A DNA stretch of 64,000 nucleotides, taken from positions 2,069,503-2,133,502 of the forward strand of contig NZ_HE997626.1 of assembly GCF_000312385.1 (NCBI RefSeq), given 5' to 3'. This stretch comes from Tsukamurella sp. 1534 (GTDB taxonomy: Bacteria; Actinomycetota; Actinomycetes; Mycobacteriales; Mycobacteriaceae). The translations under genes and the position numbers were made by a program. Shown here in pieces: positions 32,485 to 40,235 of this stretch (its first letter is position 1; the number at the start of each line of letters is the position of its first letter). Below the pieces are notes generated by a model, which was not told the origin of the DNA, searched no databases, and was given only the letters and a program-made list of their open reading frames with translations.

Positions 32485-33018
32485 TCAGGCGGAGAAGGCC
32501 GCTGCTCCGGCGGGCACCGGGCCGACGGCGCCGGCCAGGACGAGCTGCGACAGGTACTCGTCGAAGGTCGGGGCGACGAGGGATTCGATGCCGCCGTCGC
32601 GGCGGTCGGTGTCCACGACGACGACCGACGGTGCGGTCCGCAGCCCGGTGTCGTCGGCGGCCGATCGCCGGTAGTCGAGGCAGAGGTCCCAGTGGCCGCC
32701 ACCGTCGAACGGGATGAGCCACTCCGCGCCGTCGGGGGACGGGGCGAAGGTGGGGTCCGTGTGCCACCACGCGCCCTTGCGGATCGCCCAGAACCCGGGG
32801 CCGATCCCGCGGATCACGCTGTGCGGAACGTCGAAGTTCCGCGGCGCGGGGAAGGTGAAGCGGGTGAGTCCGCCGTTCTGGATTCCCAGGGCCCCGACGA
32901 GCGGTTCGGGCAGGCGAACGCCCAGCTCGCGCTCGGTCTCGCGCAGCGCCTCGACCGTGAGCATCGGCTGAAGGTAGCCGTCGAGCGGCGGGTGCTGCCA
33001 GAGTCGCCAGAGATCCAT
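32485..33018 (-). CDS. SMI1/KNR4 family protein
   Basis: A 177-residue SMI1/KNR4 (SUKH-type) protein. Typical features are the ETERELGVRLPEPLVGALGIQNGG segment, the WLIPFDGGGHWDLCLDYR core and a C-terminal FDEYLSQLVL helix. SUKH proteins commonly neutralise polymorphic toxins. No toxin is encoded in the window. ATG 33018 is chosen because AGGA lies eight bases upstream; ATG 33027 is alternative. The longer open frame to 33219 is not protein-like. Confidence 0.85.
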   Translation of the reverse strand: MDLWRLWQHPPLDGYLQPMLTVEALRETERELGVRLPEPLVGALGIQNGGLTRFTFPAPRNFDVPHSVIRGIGPGFWAIRKGAWWHTDPTFAPSPDGAEWLIPFDGGGHWDLCLDYRRSAADDTGLRTAPSVVVVDTDRRDGGIESLVAPTFDEYLSQLVLAGAVGPVPAGAAAFSA

Positions 33019-33258
33019 ACCCGCCATCCTACTTTGCCCGCATGAAGATTCTGTGGAGGCGAGCGAGTGTTGATCGAAATGTTGACGATTTGATGTATGC
33101 GGGTGTGACGATCGGTCGACGTGAGGCGGTGTTGTGGCCTCGGACTCAGTCCGGGCCTGTGCCGGAGTCCGGTATCCCCGGTGTAACGAGTGTGTGGTGG
33201 TTGCCGAACCAAAGCACATGGCGTGCCGTTCGAGCGCGCTCCTCGTGGAGGTGGACGC

Positions 33259-34185
33259 ATGGCCAGGTCATCAGGAATCCTCGCGCTGGTCTCGGTGGCG
33301 CTGCTCGTGGGCGCGTGCGGGAACGGCGGAACCACGGATGGCGCACCGTCGACCTTCTCGAGCCCGGAGACGACCGCACGGCCGGGCACCGGCGCATCGG
33401 GAACCGGTACCGCCGCGAGCGGGGCGACGGCCGACGAACGGCCGGCGTCGGCGGGCAGCGGGAAGTGCCTGGATCTGGCGTCGCCGGTCGTCACCGACGC
33501 CGTGGCGAAGCTGCCGTCGTTCCGCGGTGTCGGGTACACAGCTCTGCGCGGCACCGACGCGCGGGAGGGCGCCTGCCCGGAGCTGATGTGGGCCCAGGCC
33601 TACCTGCGGGGCGGCACGGGCAGCTCGCCCGAGTGGGTCCTGTTCTTCGACCGGCGGGGATATCTCGGCACCGCCACGGACCGGTACGTCTCGTTCACGT
33701 CCGTCACCGGCAACGCGGGGGACACCGTCTCGGTCCAGTACCGCTGGCTGCGGCCCGGCGACACCACCGCGGGCGTCTCCGGCGGCCCCGTCACGGTGAA
33801 CTACAGCCTGATCGGGCGCACCGTCACCCCCGACCGCGACGTTCCGCCCGAGGTGTTCGACGGTGGCGCGTCCCCGACGGCGACGACCACCACGACCGCG
33901 AGGCCCGCTTCGCACTGCCCCGAAGCCACGCCGGAGACGTTGCGCTCCAACGCCGAATCCAATTGGGGCGACCGGATCGCCAAGCCGTTCACCGTGGACG
34001 ACGTGCGGTGCGCCGACGAGTGGGCGACGGCGCGGATCCCCGCCCGCGACGCGTACCCGCAGAACGCGCGACTGCTGTTCCGCTACACCGGCGGCGGCTG
34101 GAGCGGCGTGGCGTTCGGCAGCGGCTTCTCCTGCACCGAGAAGGGCGTCCCCGCGGCGACGGCCGAGAAGCTCGGCTGCTCTTGA
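33259..34185 (+). CDS. LppP/LprE-family lipoprotein
   Basis: A 308-residue lipoprotein. The signal peptide ends LLVGAC with C20 as the lipid-modified residue, followed by a Ser/Thr/Gly linker to about residue 65. Residues 70-160 match the mycobacterial LppP/LprE pattern (VAKLPSFRGVGYTALRGTD, then WVLFFDRRGYLGTATD). A second domain, about 215-308, begins after a Thr-rich linker and holds four cysteines, likely disulfide-bonded. GGAGGTGG precedes ATG 33259. It presumably acts at the cell envelope; no specific role is known. Confidence 0.85.
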   Translation: MARSSGILALVSVALLVGACGNGGTTDGAPSTFSSPETTARPGTGASGTGTAASGATADERPASAGSGKCLDLASPVVTDAVAKLPSFRGVGYTALRGTDAREGACPELMWAQAYLRGGTGSSPEWVLFFDRRGYLGTATDRYVSFTSVTGNAGDTVSVQYRWLRPGDTTAGVSGGPVTVNYSLIGRTVTPDRDVPPEVFDGGASPTATTTTTARPASHCPEATPETLRSNAESNWGDRIAKPFTVDDVRCADEWATARIPARDAYPQNARLLFRYTGGGWSGVAFGSGFSCTEKGVPAATAEKLGCS

Positions 34186-34212
34186 GTGTCCGGCGCTCCG
34201 GCGCCGACCGCG

Positions 34213-34839
34213 TCACCGGCCGTCGAGTCGCTCCAGGTGTCTGCGGACGACGCCCTCCAGGAGGTCCGCCGAGTAGTGGTCGGGGCGCAGCGCCGCGTCG
34301 GTGGCGAGGCCGTCGAGGAGCGCGGAGAGTCCCTCCACGTCGAGATCGAATTCCGCGTCGCCGCCGGCGAGGTGACCGGCCTCCCGGACGCGGGTGAGGA
34401 CCTCGCGGACGAGAGATCGTACGCCCGAGTGGAATTCGTCGACGATGGGGGAGAGTTCGGGCCTCGTGAGCGCGCTGATGCTGAGCGCCAGCCACGCGCT
34501 CGTCTCGCGCCGGCGGGGTTCGTCGAGCGGCAGTGTCTCGCAGAGTATCTGCACCGTGATCGCGCGCCGGTCCCGCAGATCCGGGGCGGCTGATGCGGCG
34601 AACGCCGGTTCCGCCGTGCGCAGGACCCGGCCGCGGATCCCCTCGGCCAAGCGTCGCATCGCGAACCCGAGCATCGCGGCCTGGCTGTCGAAGTAGTGGC
34701 GGACCGAGCCGACGACGAGTCCGGCCTCCTTCGCGACGTTGGCGAACGTCGCCTGGTCGGTGCCGCCGCGGGCGATCACGGTCACGACGGCATCGGCGAT
34801 GGCGGCCCGCCGCTCCTCCGGATCCACGATCTTCGGCAC
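34213..34839 (-). CDS. TetR-family regulator
   Basis: A 208-residue TetR protein. Its helix-turn-helix is ATFANVAKEAGLVVGSVRHYFDSQ, and the C-terminal domain resembles the BetI/TetR_C_6 type (RRRETSAWLALSISALTRPEL). It is divergent from the membrane protein at 34910 with a palindrome between them, the standard layout of a TetR repressor and its target. Confidence 0.9.
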   Translation of the reverse strand: MPKIVDPEERRAAIADAVVTVIARGGTDQATFANVAKEAGLVVGSVRHYFDSQAAMLGFAMRRLAEGIRGRVLRTAEPAFAASAAPDLRDRRAITVQILCETLPLDEPRRRETSAWLALSISALTRPELSPIVDEFHSGVRSLVREVLTRVREAGHLAGGDAEFDLDVEGLSALLDGLATDAALRPDHYSADLLEGVVRRHLERLDGR

Positions 34840-34848
34840 CTTCTCTTT

Positions 34849-34866
34849 ATAGCATCACGATGCTAT
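34849..34866. promoter_or_regulatory. Palindromic operator for the divergent TetR
   Basis: ATAGCATC (34849-34856) and GATGCTAT (34859-34866) are perfect inverted copies with a 2-base spacer. The site lies ten bases before the TetR start and 44 before the membrane-protein start, in a locally AT-rich stretch. Confidence 0.75.
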
Positions 34867-34909
34867 CTTCTTATTTGGCACAGTCATGCTAAATAAGAAC
34901 GGAGACGTG

Positions 34910-35455
34910 ATGACGGACGCTCTCATCGTCGGGGCCATCTTCGTGGCCATCGTCCTGACCACACAGATCGGCTACCGCCGCCACACCACGCTCCTCGCCG
35001 TGATGCCCTTCGTCACCAGCGCGATCATCGGCTACCTCATCCTCGGGACGGGCGAGCACCATTACGTCTCCGGCGACGGTGCGCTCGCGATCGCCGGGGC
35101 CGCGGCCGGCGTGATGTTCGGACTGGCGCTCAATCCCGTGATGGACGTGCGCCGCGATCCCGAGCGCGGCGGCCGCCTGTACACCCGGGCGGGCTGGGCC
35201 TACCTCGGGATCTGGCTGTTGGTCCTCGGGGGTCGCTGCGTCTTCGTCGCCGCGTTGGAGCGGTCCCCGGCGTTCGCCACCCGGTTCGGGGAGTTCCTCG
35301 ATGCCGTGCACGGGGGGCCCGACGGGGTAGGCGCCTTCTTCCTGCTCGCCGCGCTCGGCATGAGCCTGACCCGTGAGGTGGCGATCCTGGTCCGCGCCAG
35401 GCGCATTCCCCGTCCGCCGATCCGGATGCCCGACCGGGTGTCCGAGCCCGCCTGA
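34910..35455 (+). CDS. Membrane protein under TetR control
   Basis: A 181-residue protein with about five hydrophobic segments (residues 4-20, 30-45, 60-80, 103-125, 145-165). No family is recognised. ATG 34910 (or GTG 34907) follows GGAG; an upstream ATG at 34886 is less likely. Its divergent TetR suggests induction by a small molecule, so an export or envelope-stress role is possible. Confidence 0.75.
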   Translation: MTDALIVGAIFVAIVLTTQIGYRRHTTLLAVMPFVTSAIIGYLILGTGEHHYVSGDGALAIAGAAAGVMFGLALNPVMDVRRDPERGGRLYTRAGWAYLGIWLLVLGGRCVFVAALERSPAFATRFGEFLDAVHGGPDGVGAFFLLAALGMSLTREVAILVRARRIPRPPIRMPDRVSEPA

Positions 35456-35502
35456 CGCGGCGGCCACGGCACCGTCCCGTCGAAATCGGGCACTATGGTC
35501 GG

Positions 35503-36165
35503 ATGACGAAAGTGCACGCCCTCGTGCTGCTCGGCTCGCTGGCTGCCACAACGGCCCTCACCGTCGCGCTCGGTACGAAGGATCCGGCCGCGCCGCTGTC
35601 CTATCCGAGCAGGTTCCTGATCTGGAACCTCTTCCTGGCGTGGATCCCCATGGTGTTCGCCGTCGGTTTCGCGATGGTGCGCCGCCGCGTGTGGCTGGTC
35701 CCTCTCGGCCTCGGGTGGCTCGCGTTCCTGCCGAACGCGCCGTATCTGGTGACCGACCTGGTGCACCTCGGCGAGGGGTACGAGCTGTGGCGGCACGTGC
35801 TGCAGTACGGGTTCGCCGCGTGGACCGGCATCCTCCTGGGCGTGGTCTCCATGCTGCTGGTGCACCGCCGCCTCGACCGCGACGTGGGGGCCGCGTGGGG
35901 CTGGGCCGCCGTCGCGCTGTCCGTCGCGCTGTGCGCCGTCGGCGTGGTGATCGGGCGTTTCCAGCGGTGGAACTCCTGGGACCTGGTCACGCGTCCCGAC
36001 GCCGTCGTCTCCGCGACCTTCGACTGGGTGCGGGCCCCGCTGTCGTCCGTGCAGTCGACCGGGGTCGCCGTCGCGGTGGCCGCGTTCTTCGGCCTCGCCT
36101 ACCTCACGGTGTGGGCCCTGAGCGGCCTTCGTCCCGAGGCGAAGGCCGCCCAGCCGGCGTCCTAA
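35503..36165 (+). CDS. DUF1361 membrane protein
   Basis: A 220-residue integral membrane protein with six or seven helices and two DUF1361 signatures: FLPNAPYLVTDLVHL and GRFQRWNSWD. Function of the family is unknown. The stop overlaps the converging lipoprotein stop by four bases. Confidence 0.88.
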   Translation: MTKVHALVLLGSLAATTALTVALGTKDPAAPLSYPSRFLIWNLFLAWIPMVFAVGFAMVRRRVWLVPLGLGWLAFLPNAPYLVTDLVHLGEGYELWRHVLQYGFAAWTGILLGVVSMLLVHRRLDRDVGAAWGWAAVALSVALCAVGVVIGRFQRWNSWDLVTRPDAVVSATFDWVRAPLSSVQSTGVAVAVAAFFGLAYLTVWALSGLRPEAKAAQPAS

Positions 36166-36635
36166 CCGCCCGCCGGCTCCGGGATGTCGTCGTTGCCCGG
36201 GCCGCTGAACGTCGGCTGCCCCTGGGCGGGCTCGGGCACGTCGCCGTCACCTCCGGGGCCGGTGAAGGTCGGCTGGCCCTGGGCGGGCTCGGGGATGTCG
36301 TCGCCCGCGTCGGGCTGTCGCGGCTGGGTGGCGCCCGGCGTGGCCTTCGGGGCGGTGGCGTGGGGCTTCGGTGCGGCGGTGGTGTGGCCGGGAGTCTGCT
36401 TCTGCCCGCCCGTGCCGCCGTGGCCACCGGGGTGGCCCTGCTCGCCCGTCATTCCGTGGCCCGCGCCCGCGCCTCCGTTCTCGCCCGACGGGGCCTGACC
36501 GGTGACGCCGCTGTTCGGGGCGGACGACGGTGCCGGGGTCGCGTCGTCGCCCGAGCATCCCGCCAGCGCCAGCCCGGGAACGGCGGCGAGGGCGATCAGC
36601 GCGGATCGTGCCTTCATCGATGTGCGTGTGGTCAT
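36162..36635 (-). CDS. Lipoprotein with Gly/His-rich region and PEPAQGQPTF repeats
   Basis: A 157-residue lipoprotein with signal ending LALAGC (C26 or near). The mature protein is low complexity: a Gly/His/Gln segment (about 50-85), an Ala/Pro/Lys segment, and at the C-terminus two tandem copies of PEPAQGQPTF(T/S)GPG plus a third truncated PEPAGG. GAGAGGAA precedes ATG 36635. The repeats are directly visible in the DNA (36183-36300). Likely a disordered envelope-attached protein; function unknown. Confidence 0.78.
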   Translation of the reverse strand: MTTRTSMKARSALIALAAVPGLALAGCSGDDATPAPSSAPNSGVTGQAPSGENGGAGAGHGMTGEQGHPGGHGGTGGQKQTPGHTTAAPKPHATAPKATPGATQPRQPDAGDDIPEPAQGQPTFTGPGGDGDVPEPAQGQPTFSGPGNDDIPEPAGG

Positions 36636-36703
36636 GGCGGTTCCTCTCGTGATGTGCGGGCCCGCCGTGGTCTGGACGGTCCTCGGGGCGTGGTCCGGCC
36701 GCG

Positions 36704-37648
36704 TCAGGGGCGGGGTGCGACGACGGCGCGCGGGCCGTGTTCCGCGACGGTGGTGATGAGGGAGTTGATCGTGGGCCACCACTTGTTGTGCACATCGATC
36801 ACCTCGCCGTGGCCGATCGCCGGTAGTTCCACGAGCGCGGCGGAACCGCCACGCGCCCGGTGCTTCTCGACGTACTCGGCGGCCTCGCGGGGCGGCACCA
36901 CGGTGTCGCCCGTGCCGGTCACCGCGAGCAGCGGGATCGCGGGATCGAGGCGCTCCAGAGGGTCGACCAGCGCGTAGCGATCCGGGACCTCGTCGGGTGT
37001 TCCGCCCAGGGCGCGCTTGACGTGGTCGTTCTTGGTGAGCGACAGCCGCATGTCGAGGACGCCGGCGAGGGTGACGACGGCATGTGGGCGGACGGCGGGA
37101 GCTGCCCCCGGGGCACCGTCGGGCAGTGTGTGCCTGCCCGCGGTCCACGCCGCGAGCTGTCCGCCCGCGGAGTGGCCGACCACGGTGATCCGGCTCGTGT
37201 CCATCTCCGGCGCCGTGTCGCGGAGCTTCATCACGTGGTCCACGCCCCGCGCGAGGTCGGTGAAGGTCGTGGGCCAGCCGCCGCCCTCGCCGACCCTGCG
37301 GTAGTTGACGTTCCACACCACGTAGCCCTCTGCTGCGAGGCTGCGCGCGATGGGAGCCACGTACGAGGCGTCGGGGCCCTTGAGCCAGCCGCCGCCGTGG
37401 ATCAGGACGATGACGGGGGTGCCGCCGGCGGCCTGCGGGGGCGTGGGGCGGTACAGGTACCCGGTCAGGTCGTCCGCTGCGTCCGCCGTCGCCGGGTCGT
37501 AGACGTGCGCGCTCTCGCTGACCCCGGTCTCGGCGGCCCGGGTCGCCGGCTCCCAGGGGCGGACCAGCAGTACGGCGACGATCGCGAGCGCCGCCACGAC
37601 GACCGCCGCCACCCCGATCACGAGCCCGGTTCGACCGCGACTGACCAT
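36704..37648 (-). CDS. Membrane-anchored alpha/beta hydrolase (hormone-sensitive-lipase/BD-FAE-like)
   Basis: A 314-residue hydrolase with an N-terminal uncleaved-looking membrane segment (residues 8-29). The oxyanion motif is LIHGGGW, the nucleophile is in GHSAGG, a likely acid is D in GTGDTVVPP, and the histidine is in AIGHGEVID. The fold resembles carboxylesterase or kynurenine formamidase-type enzymes. The catalytic domain should lie outside the cytoplasm. ATG 37648 is preferred because the upstream frame is not protein-like. Confidence 0.85.
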   Translation of the reverse strand: MVSRGRTGLVIGVAAVVVAALAIVAVLLVRPWEPATRAAETGVSESAHVYDPATADAADDLTGYLYRPTPPQAAGGTPVIVLIHGGGWLKGPDASYVAPIARSLAAEGYVVWNVNYRRVGEGGGWPTTFTDLARGVDHVMKLRDTAPEMDTSRITVVGHSAGGQLAAWTAGRHTLPDGAPGAAPAVRPHAVVTLAGVLDMRLSLTKNDHVKRALGGTPDEVPDRYALVDPLERLDPAIPLLAVTGTGDTVVPPREAAEYVEKHRARGGSAALVELPAIGHGEVIDVHNKWWPTINSLITTVAEHGPRAVVAPRP

Positions 37649-37719
37649 GAGTCGCAATCTAGCCCAAATCGGTCGTGTGCGACAAACATTCGCAAACCGC
37701 AGATAGCGGACAAGCAGGG

Positions 37720-38271
37720 TTAGCCGCGGACGCGGTACCGCAAACAGGTCACACCGTTCGAGAATCCGGTGGCGCCCAGCAGGTCCAGGCGATCGACCCG
37801 GACGTCGTCCGGGAACAGGCCGCGGCCTCGGCCCTGGACCGCGGGGTACACGAACAGGCGGTACTCGTCGACGACGCCGGCGGCGATCAGGCTGTGGCAC
37901 AGCGTGATGCTCCCGGTTGCCACGATATCGTCGCCGTCCGCGCGTTTGAGCGCGCGGACCTCGTCGATCGGGTCACCGGAGAGGACCACCGAGTTCCGCC
38001 AACCGGGATCGGTCATCGTGGAACTCACGACGTACTTCCGCACCTCGTTGAGCTGGTCGGTGATGCCCGTCGTGTCATCGGTCTGCTCGGGCCAGTAGCC
38101 GCGGAAGTCCTCGAACGTCTGCCGCCCGAGGAGGACCGCGTCACAGTGTTCGTCCTGGCGGTGGATCTCCGCGAGCTGGTCCGGGGCCTCCGCCGTCGGG
38201 TCGAACCAATCGTCCAGCATCTCGATCCGGCCGTCCAGGGTGATGTTCTGGGTGATCGCCAACGTGCGCAT
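37720..38271 (-). CDS. Dihydrofolate reductase-like (RibD C-terminal) protein
   Basis: A 183-residue reductase-fold protein: N-terminal ITQNITLDGRIE, AVLLGRQTFEDFRGYWP, ALKRADGDDIVATGS and C-terminal YPAVQGRGRGLFP are the usual RibD_C landmarks. Such stand-alone proteins bind NADPH but their substrates are mostly unknown. Not a canonical folate-pathway DHFR. Confidence 0.88.
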   Translation of the reverse strand: MRTLAITQNITLDGRIEMLDDWFDPTAEAPDQLAEIHRQDEHCDAVLLGRQTFEDFRGYWPEQTDDTTGITDQLNEVRKYVVSSTMTDPGWRNSVVLSGDPIDEVRALKRADGDDIVATGSITLCHSLIAAGVVDEYRLFVYPAVQGRGRGLFPDDVRVDRLDLLGATGFSNGVTCLRYRVRG

Positions 38272-38394
38272 GATGCTCTCCTCTCCCGGGCGGCCCGTCG
38301 ACCGCCCTTTCCCTGTGTAGACCTTCCGAGAGCCGGAAACTCATCGATCTGCGAGGAGATGACATTGTGCCGCGCATTCGGGCACCATGGTGGT

Positions 38395-39396
38395 GTGGCG
38401 GGAACATCACGGCCGGCCGTGGAGATGCTGTGGGAGCAGGGCGATCCCGAGTCGGTGATCACGGCACGCTTCGGATTCGACGATTCCGTGCACGCGGCGC
38501 GGTGGCTGACCGCGGTCGTCCACGAAGACTGGGGGATCACGGTTCGCGCCTGCGACAGAATAGTGATGAGCAGTGCCAACGCGCTCGCGTGGCTCGATAC
38601 CGACGACGGGGCACTCATCGCGAAGTGGTGCGTCGCCGCCGATCTGACCGAGCACCTACGGGAGGTCGCAGAAACCGTCGCCGCGGTCTGTGCGGACGGG
38701 ATCCCTGTGTCGGCGCCACTGCTGACGCGAACGGGTGCGGTTCACCGGGAGCGTGATCGCCTCGGCCTGCAGCGCGTGATACCCGGCCACCTCCTGGACG
38801 TCGCAGATCCAGCGGCGGTCCGCGCGGCTGGTCGGATGCTGGGGCGGCTGCATCGGGCTCTCGCTCGCCGACCGATACACGGTCGCGCCGGTGAGACCGA
38901 TCGTCCCCGCGCCCTGAGCGAGAGGGTCGGGGAGTGGCTCGCCGCGCGTTCCGCGCACGCGCCCGCTGCCGCATGCGCGGAACTCGGACGTTTGATCGAT
39001 GCCGCGCCGTCCGACGATCTGCCCCGGCAACTGGTCCATTTCGACTTCCGCGCGGCGAACCTGCTCTGCCAGGGAGCACGAATCACCGGTGTCCTCGACT
39101 TCGAGCAGCTCGCCGTGGACCACGCGGTCACCGATGTCGCGCGCTCCGCCGTCCTACTCGGGACCCGGTACCACGATTGGGCACCGCTGTCGGGTGCCGC
39201 GAGATCCGATTTCCTGGCCGCCTACCGGAGCGAGCGCCCGCTGACACGGGAGGAGGCGGCGTGGCTGGACATAGCGACCCTCTGGACCTCGTTGGCGATG
39301 ATCCCGGCCGGTGCCGATCCCGCAGGCTGGGCCTCCGCCGCAGACGATCTCGCCGCGGAACTCAGCGAAGGAGGTGGCGGCGCAGCGCGGGGATGA
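38395..39396 (+). CDS. Aminoglycoside phosphotransferase-fold kinase
   Basis: About 333 residues with the APH/choline-kinase catalytic loop HFDFRAANLL (H-x-D-x4-N) and the metal-binding D in GVLDFEQ; the N-lobe lysine is probably in ALIAKWCVA. Family members phosphorylate aminoglycosides, choline, homoserine or other small alcohols; true resistance is not implied. The start is uncertain: GTG 38395 is used, ATG 38359 is also in frame, and neither has a clear ribosome site. Its 3' end overlaps the converging hydrolase by 35 bases. Confidence 0.82.
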   Translation: MAGTSRPAVEMLWEQGDPESVITARFGFDDSVHAARWLTAVVHEDWGITVRACDRIVMSSANALAWLDTDDGALIAKWCVAADLTEHLREVAETVAAVCADGIPVSAPLLTRTGAVHRERDRLGLQRVIPGHLLDVADPAAVRAAGRMLGRLHRALARRPIHGRAGETDRPRALSERVGEWLAARSAHAPAAACAELGRLIDAAPSDDLPRQLVHFDFRAANLLCQGARITGVLDFEQLAVDHAVTDVARSAVLLGTRYHDWAPLSGAARSDFLAAYRSERPLTREEAAWLDIATLWTSLAMIPAGADPAGWASAADDLAAELSEGGGGAARG

Positions 39397-40201
39397 GCGC
39401 GGGCCACGTGGACGGCGGCGGAATCTCGTGGCCGACGCCGGTGAGTCGGATCAGGCGCGAACCGGCGATCATGCGACTGAGGGCGACGCCGTGGCCGATG
39501 GGGAACATCGGGTCGTCGACGCTGTGGACCACGAGGGTCGGCGCCGTGATGCGTGCGGGATCTGTCGGCTCCGCGGATTCGACCAGGAAGTGGTTTCCCA
39601 TGGACGACTGCATGTTCCGGCTCCGTCGTACCTCGGCGGCCGCGAGCGTGCGCACCCGCTCCTCGTCGATGCCGCCCGGCCCGGCGTAGGGTCGTTCGAC
39701 GGCGACGCGGTAGTCGATCACGGCGGCCTCGTCGGACCAGTCGATCTCCGGTTCGGGATCCTCCCAGGAGGCGGCGACGGTGTCCGTCGGCGCGGGCAGC
39801 GGACCGTGATCGCCCCCGGCAGGGCTGGTCTCGATCAACGTCGACGTCAGCACGCGGTGCGGGTGGTGCGCCGCCAGGTACTGCGCGATCCCGCCGCCCA
39901 TCGACATGCCGATCAGGTGCGCCCGCTCGATCGCGAGCGCATCGAGGAGGCGAAGCGGGTCGGTCGCCAGATCGGTGCCGTTGTACTCGGGACGCCCCGG
40001 AGGCGAGCAGGACGACTGCCCCGTATCGCGATGGTCGTACCGGATCACCTGGAGGTCATCGTCGGCGAGCAGGGTGCAGAACTCCGTCGTCCACCACCCC
40101 ATCGACTGCGCGCCGCCGGCGATGAGGAGGACGGCCGGCGCGCCCCGCGGGCCGTGCCGGTCCACCGCCAGCTCCACAGCACCAGCGCTGAGGATCTCCA
40201 T
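39362..40201 (-). CDS. Alpha/beta hydrolase
   Basis: A 279-residue alpha/beta hydrolase with nucleophile S98 approx. in GMSMGGG, acid D in SVDDPMFP, and H in GVGHEIPPP. HG-type oxyanion is replaced by IAGGAQSMGWW. The arrangement resembles esterases of the DhaA/aclacinomycin methylesterase type (YDHRDTGQS). Substrate unknown. Confidence 0.88.
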   Translation of the reverse strand: MEILSAGAVELAVDRHGPRGAPAVLLIAGGAQSMGWWTTEFCTLLADDDLQVIRYDHRDTGQSSCSPPGRPEYNGTDLATDPLRLLDALAIERAHLIGMSMGGGIAQYLAAHHPHRVLTSTLIETSPAGGDHGPLPAPTDTVAASWEDPEPEIDWSDEAAVIDYRVAVERPYAGPGGIDEERVRTLAAAEVRRSRNMQSSMGNHFLVESAEPTDPARITAPTLVVHSVDDPMFPIGHGVALSRMIAGSRLIRLTGVGHEIPPPSTWPALIPALRRHLLR

Positions 40202-40235
40202 GGCCCCTCCCGCCGTCCGGCTCAGCTGACTGTCA

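Noticed and set aside
33042-34397. A long plus-strand frame covering the LppP/LprE-like gene
   Set aside because: The lipoprotein at 33259-34185 in another frame has a signal peptide, ribosome site and family match; this frame is Arg-rich noise.
38395-39396. Aminoglycoside resistance gene
   Set aside because: The fold and Brenner-type motif are present, but the sequence gives no specific match to a known resistance enzyme; many chromosomal homologues act on other small molecules.
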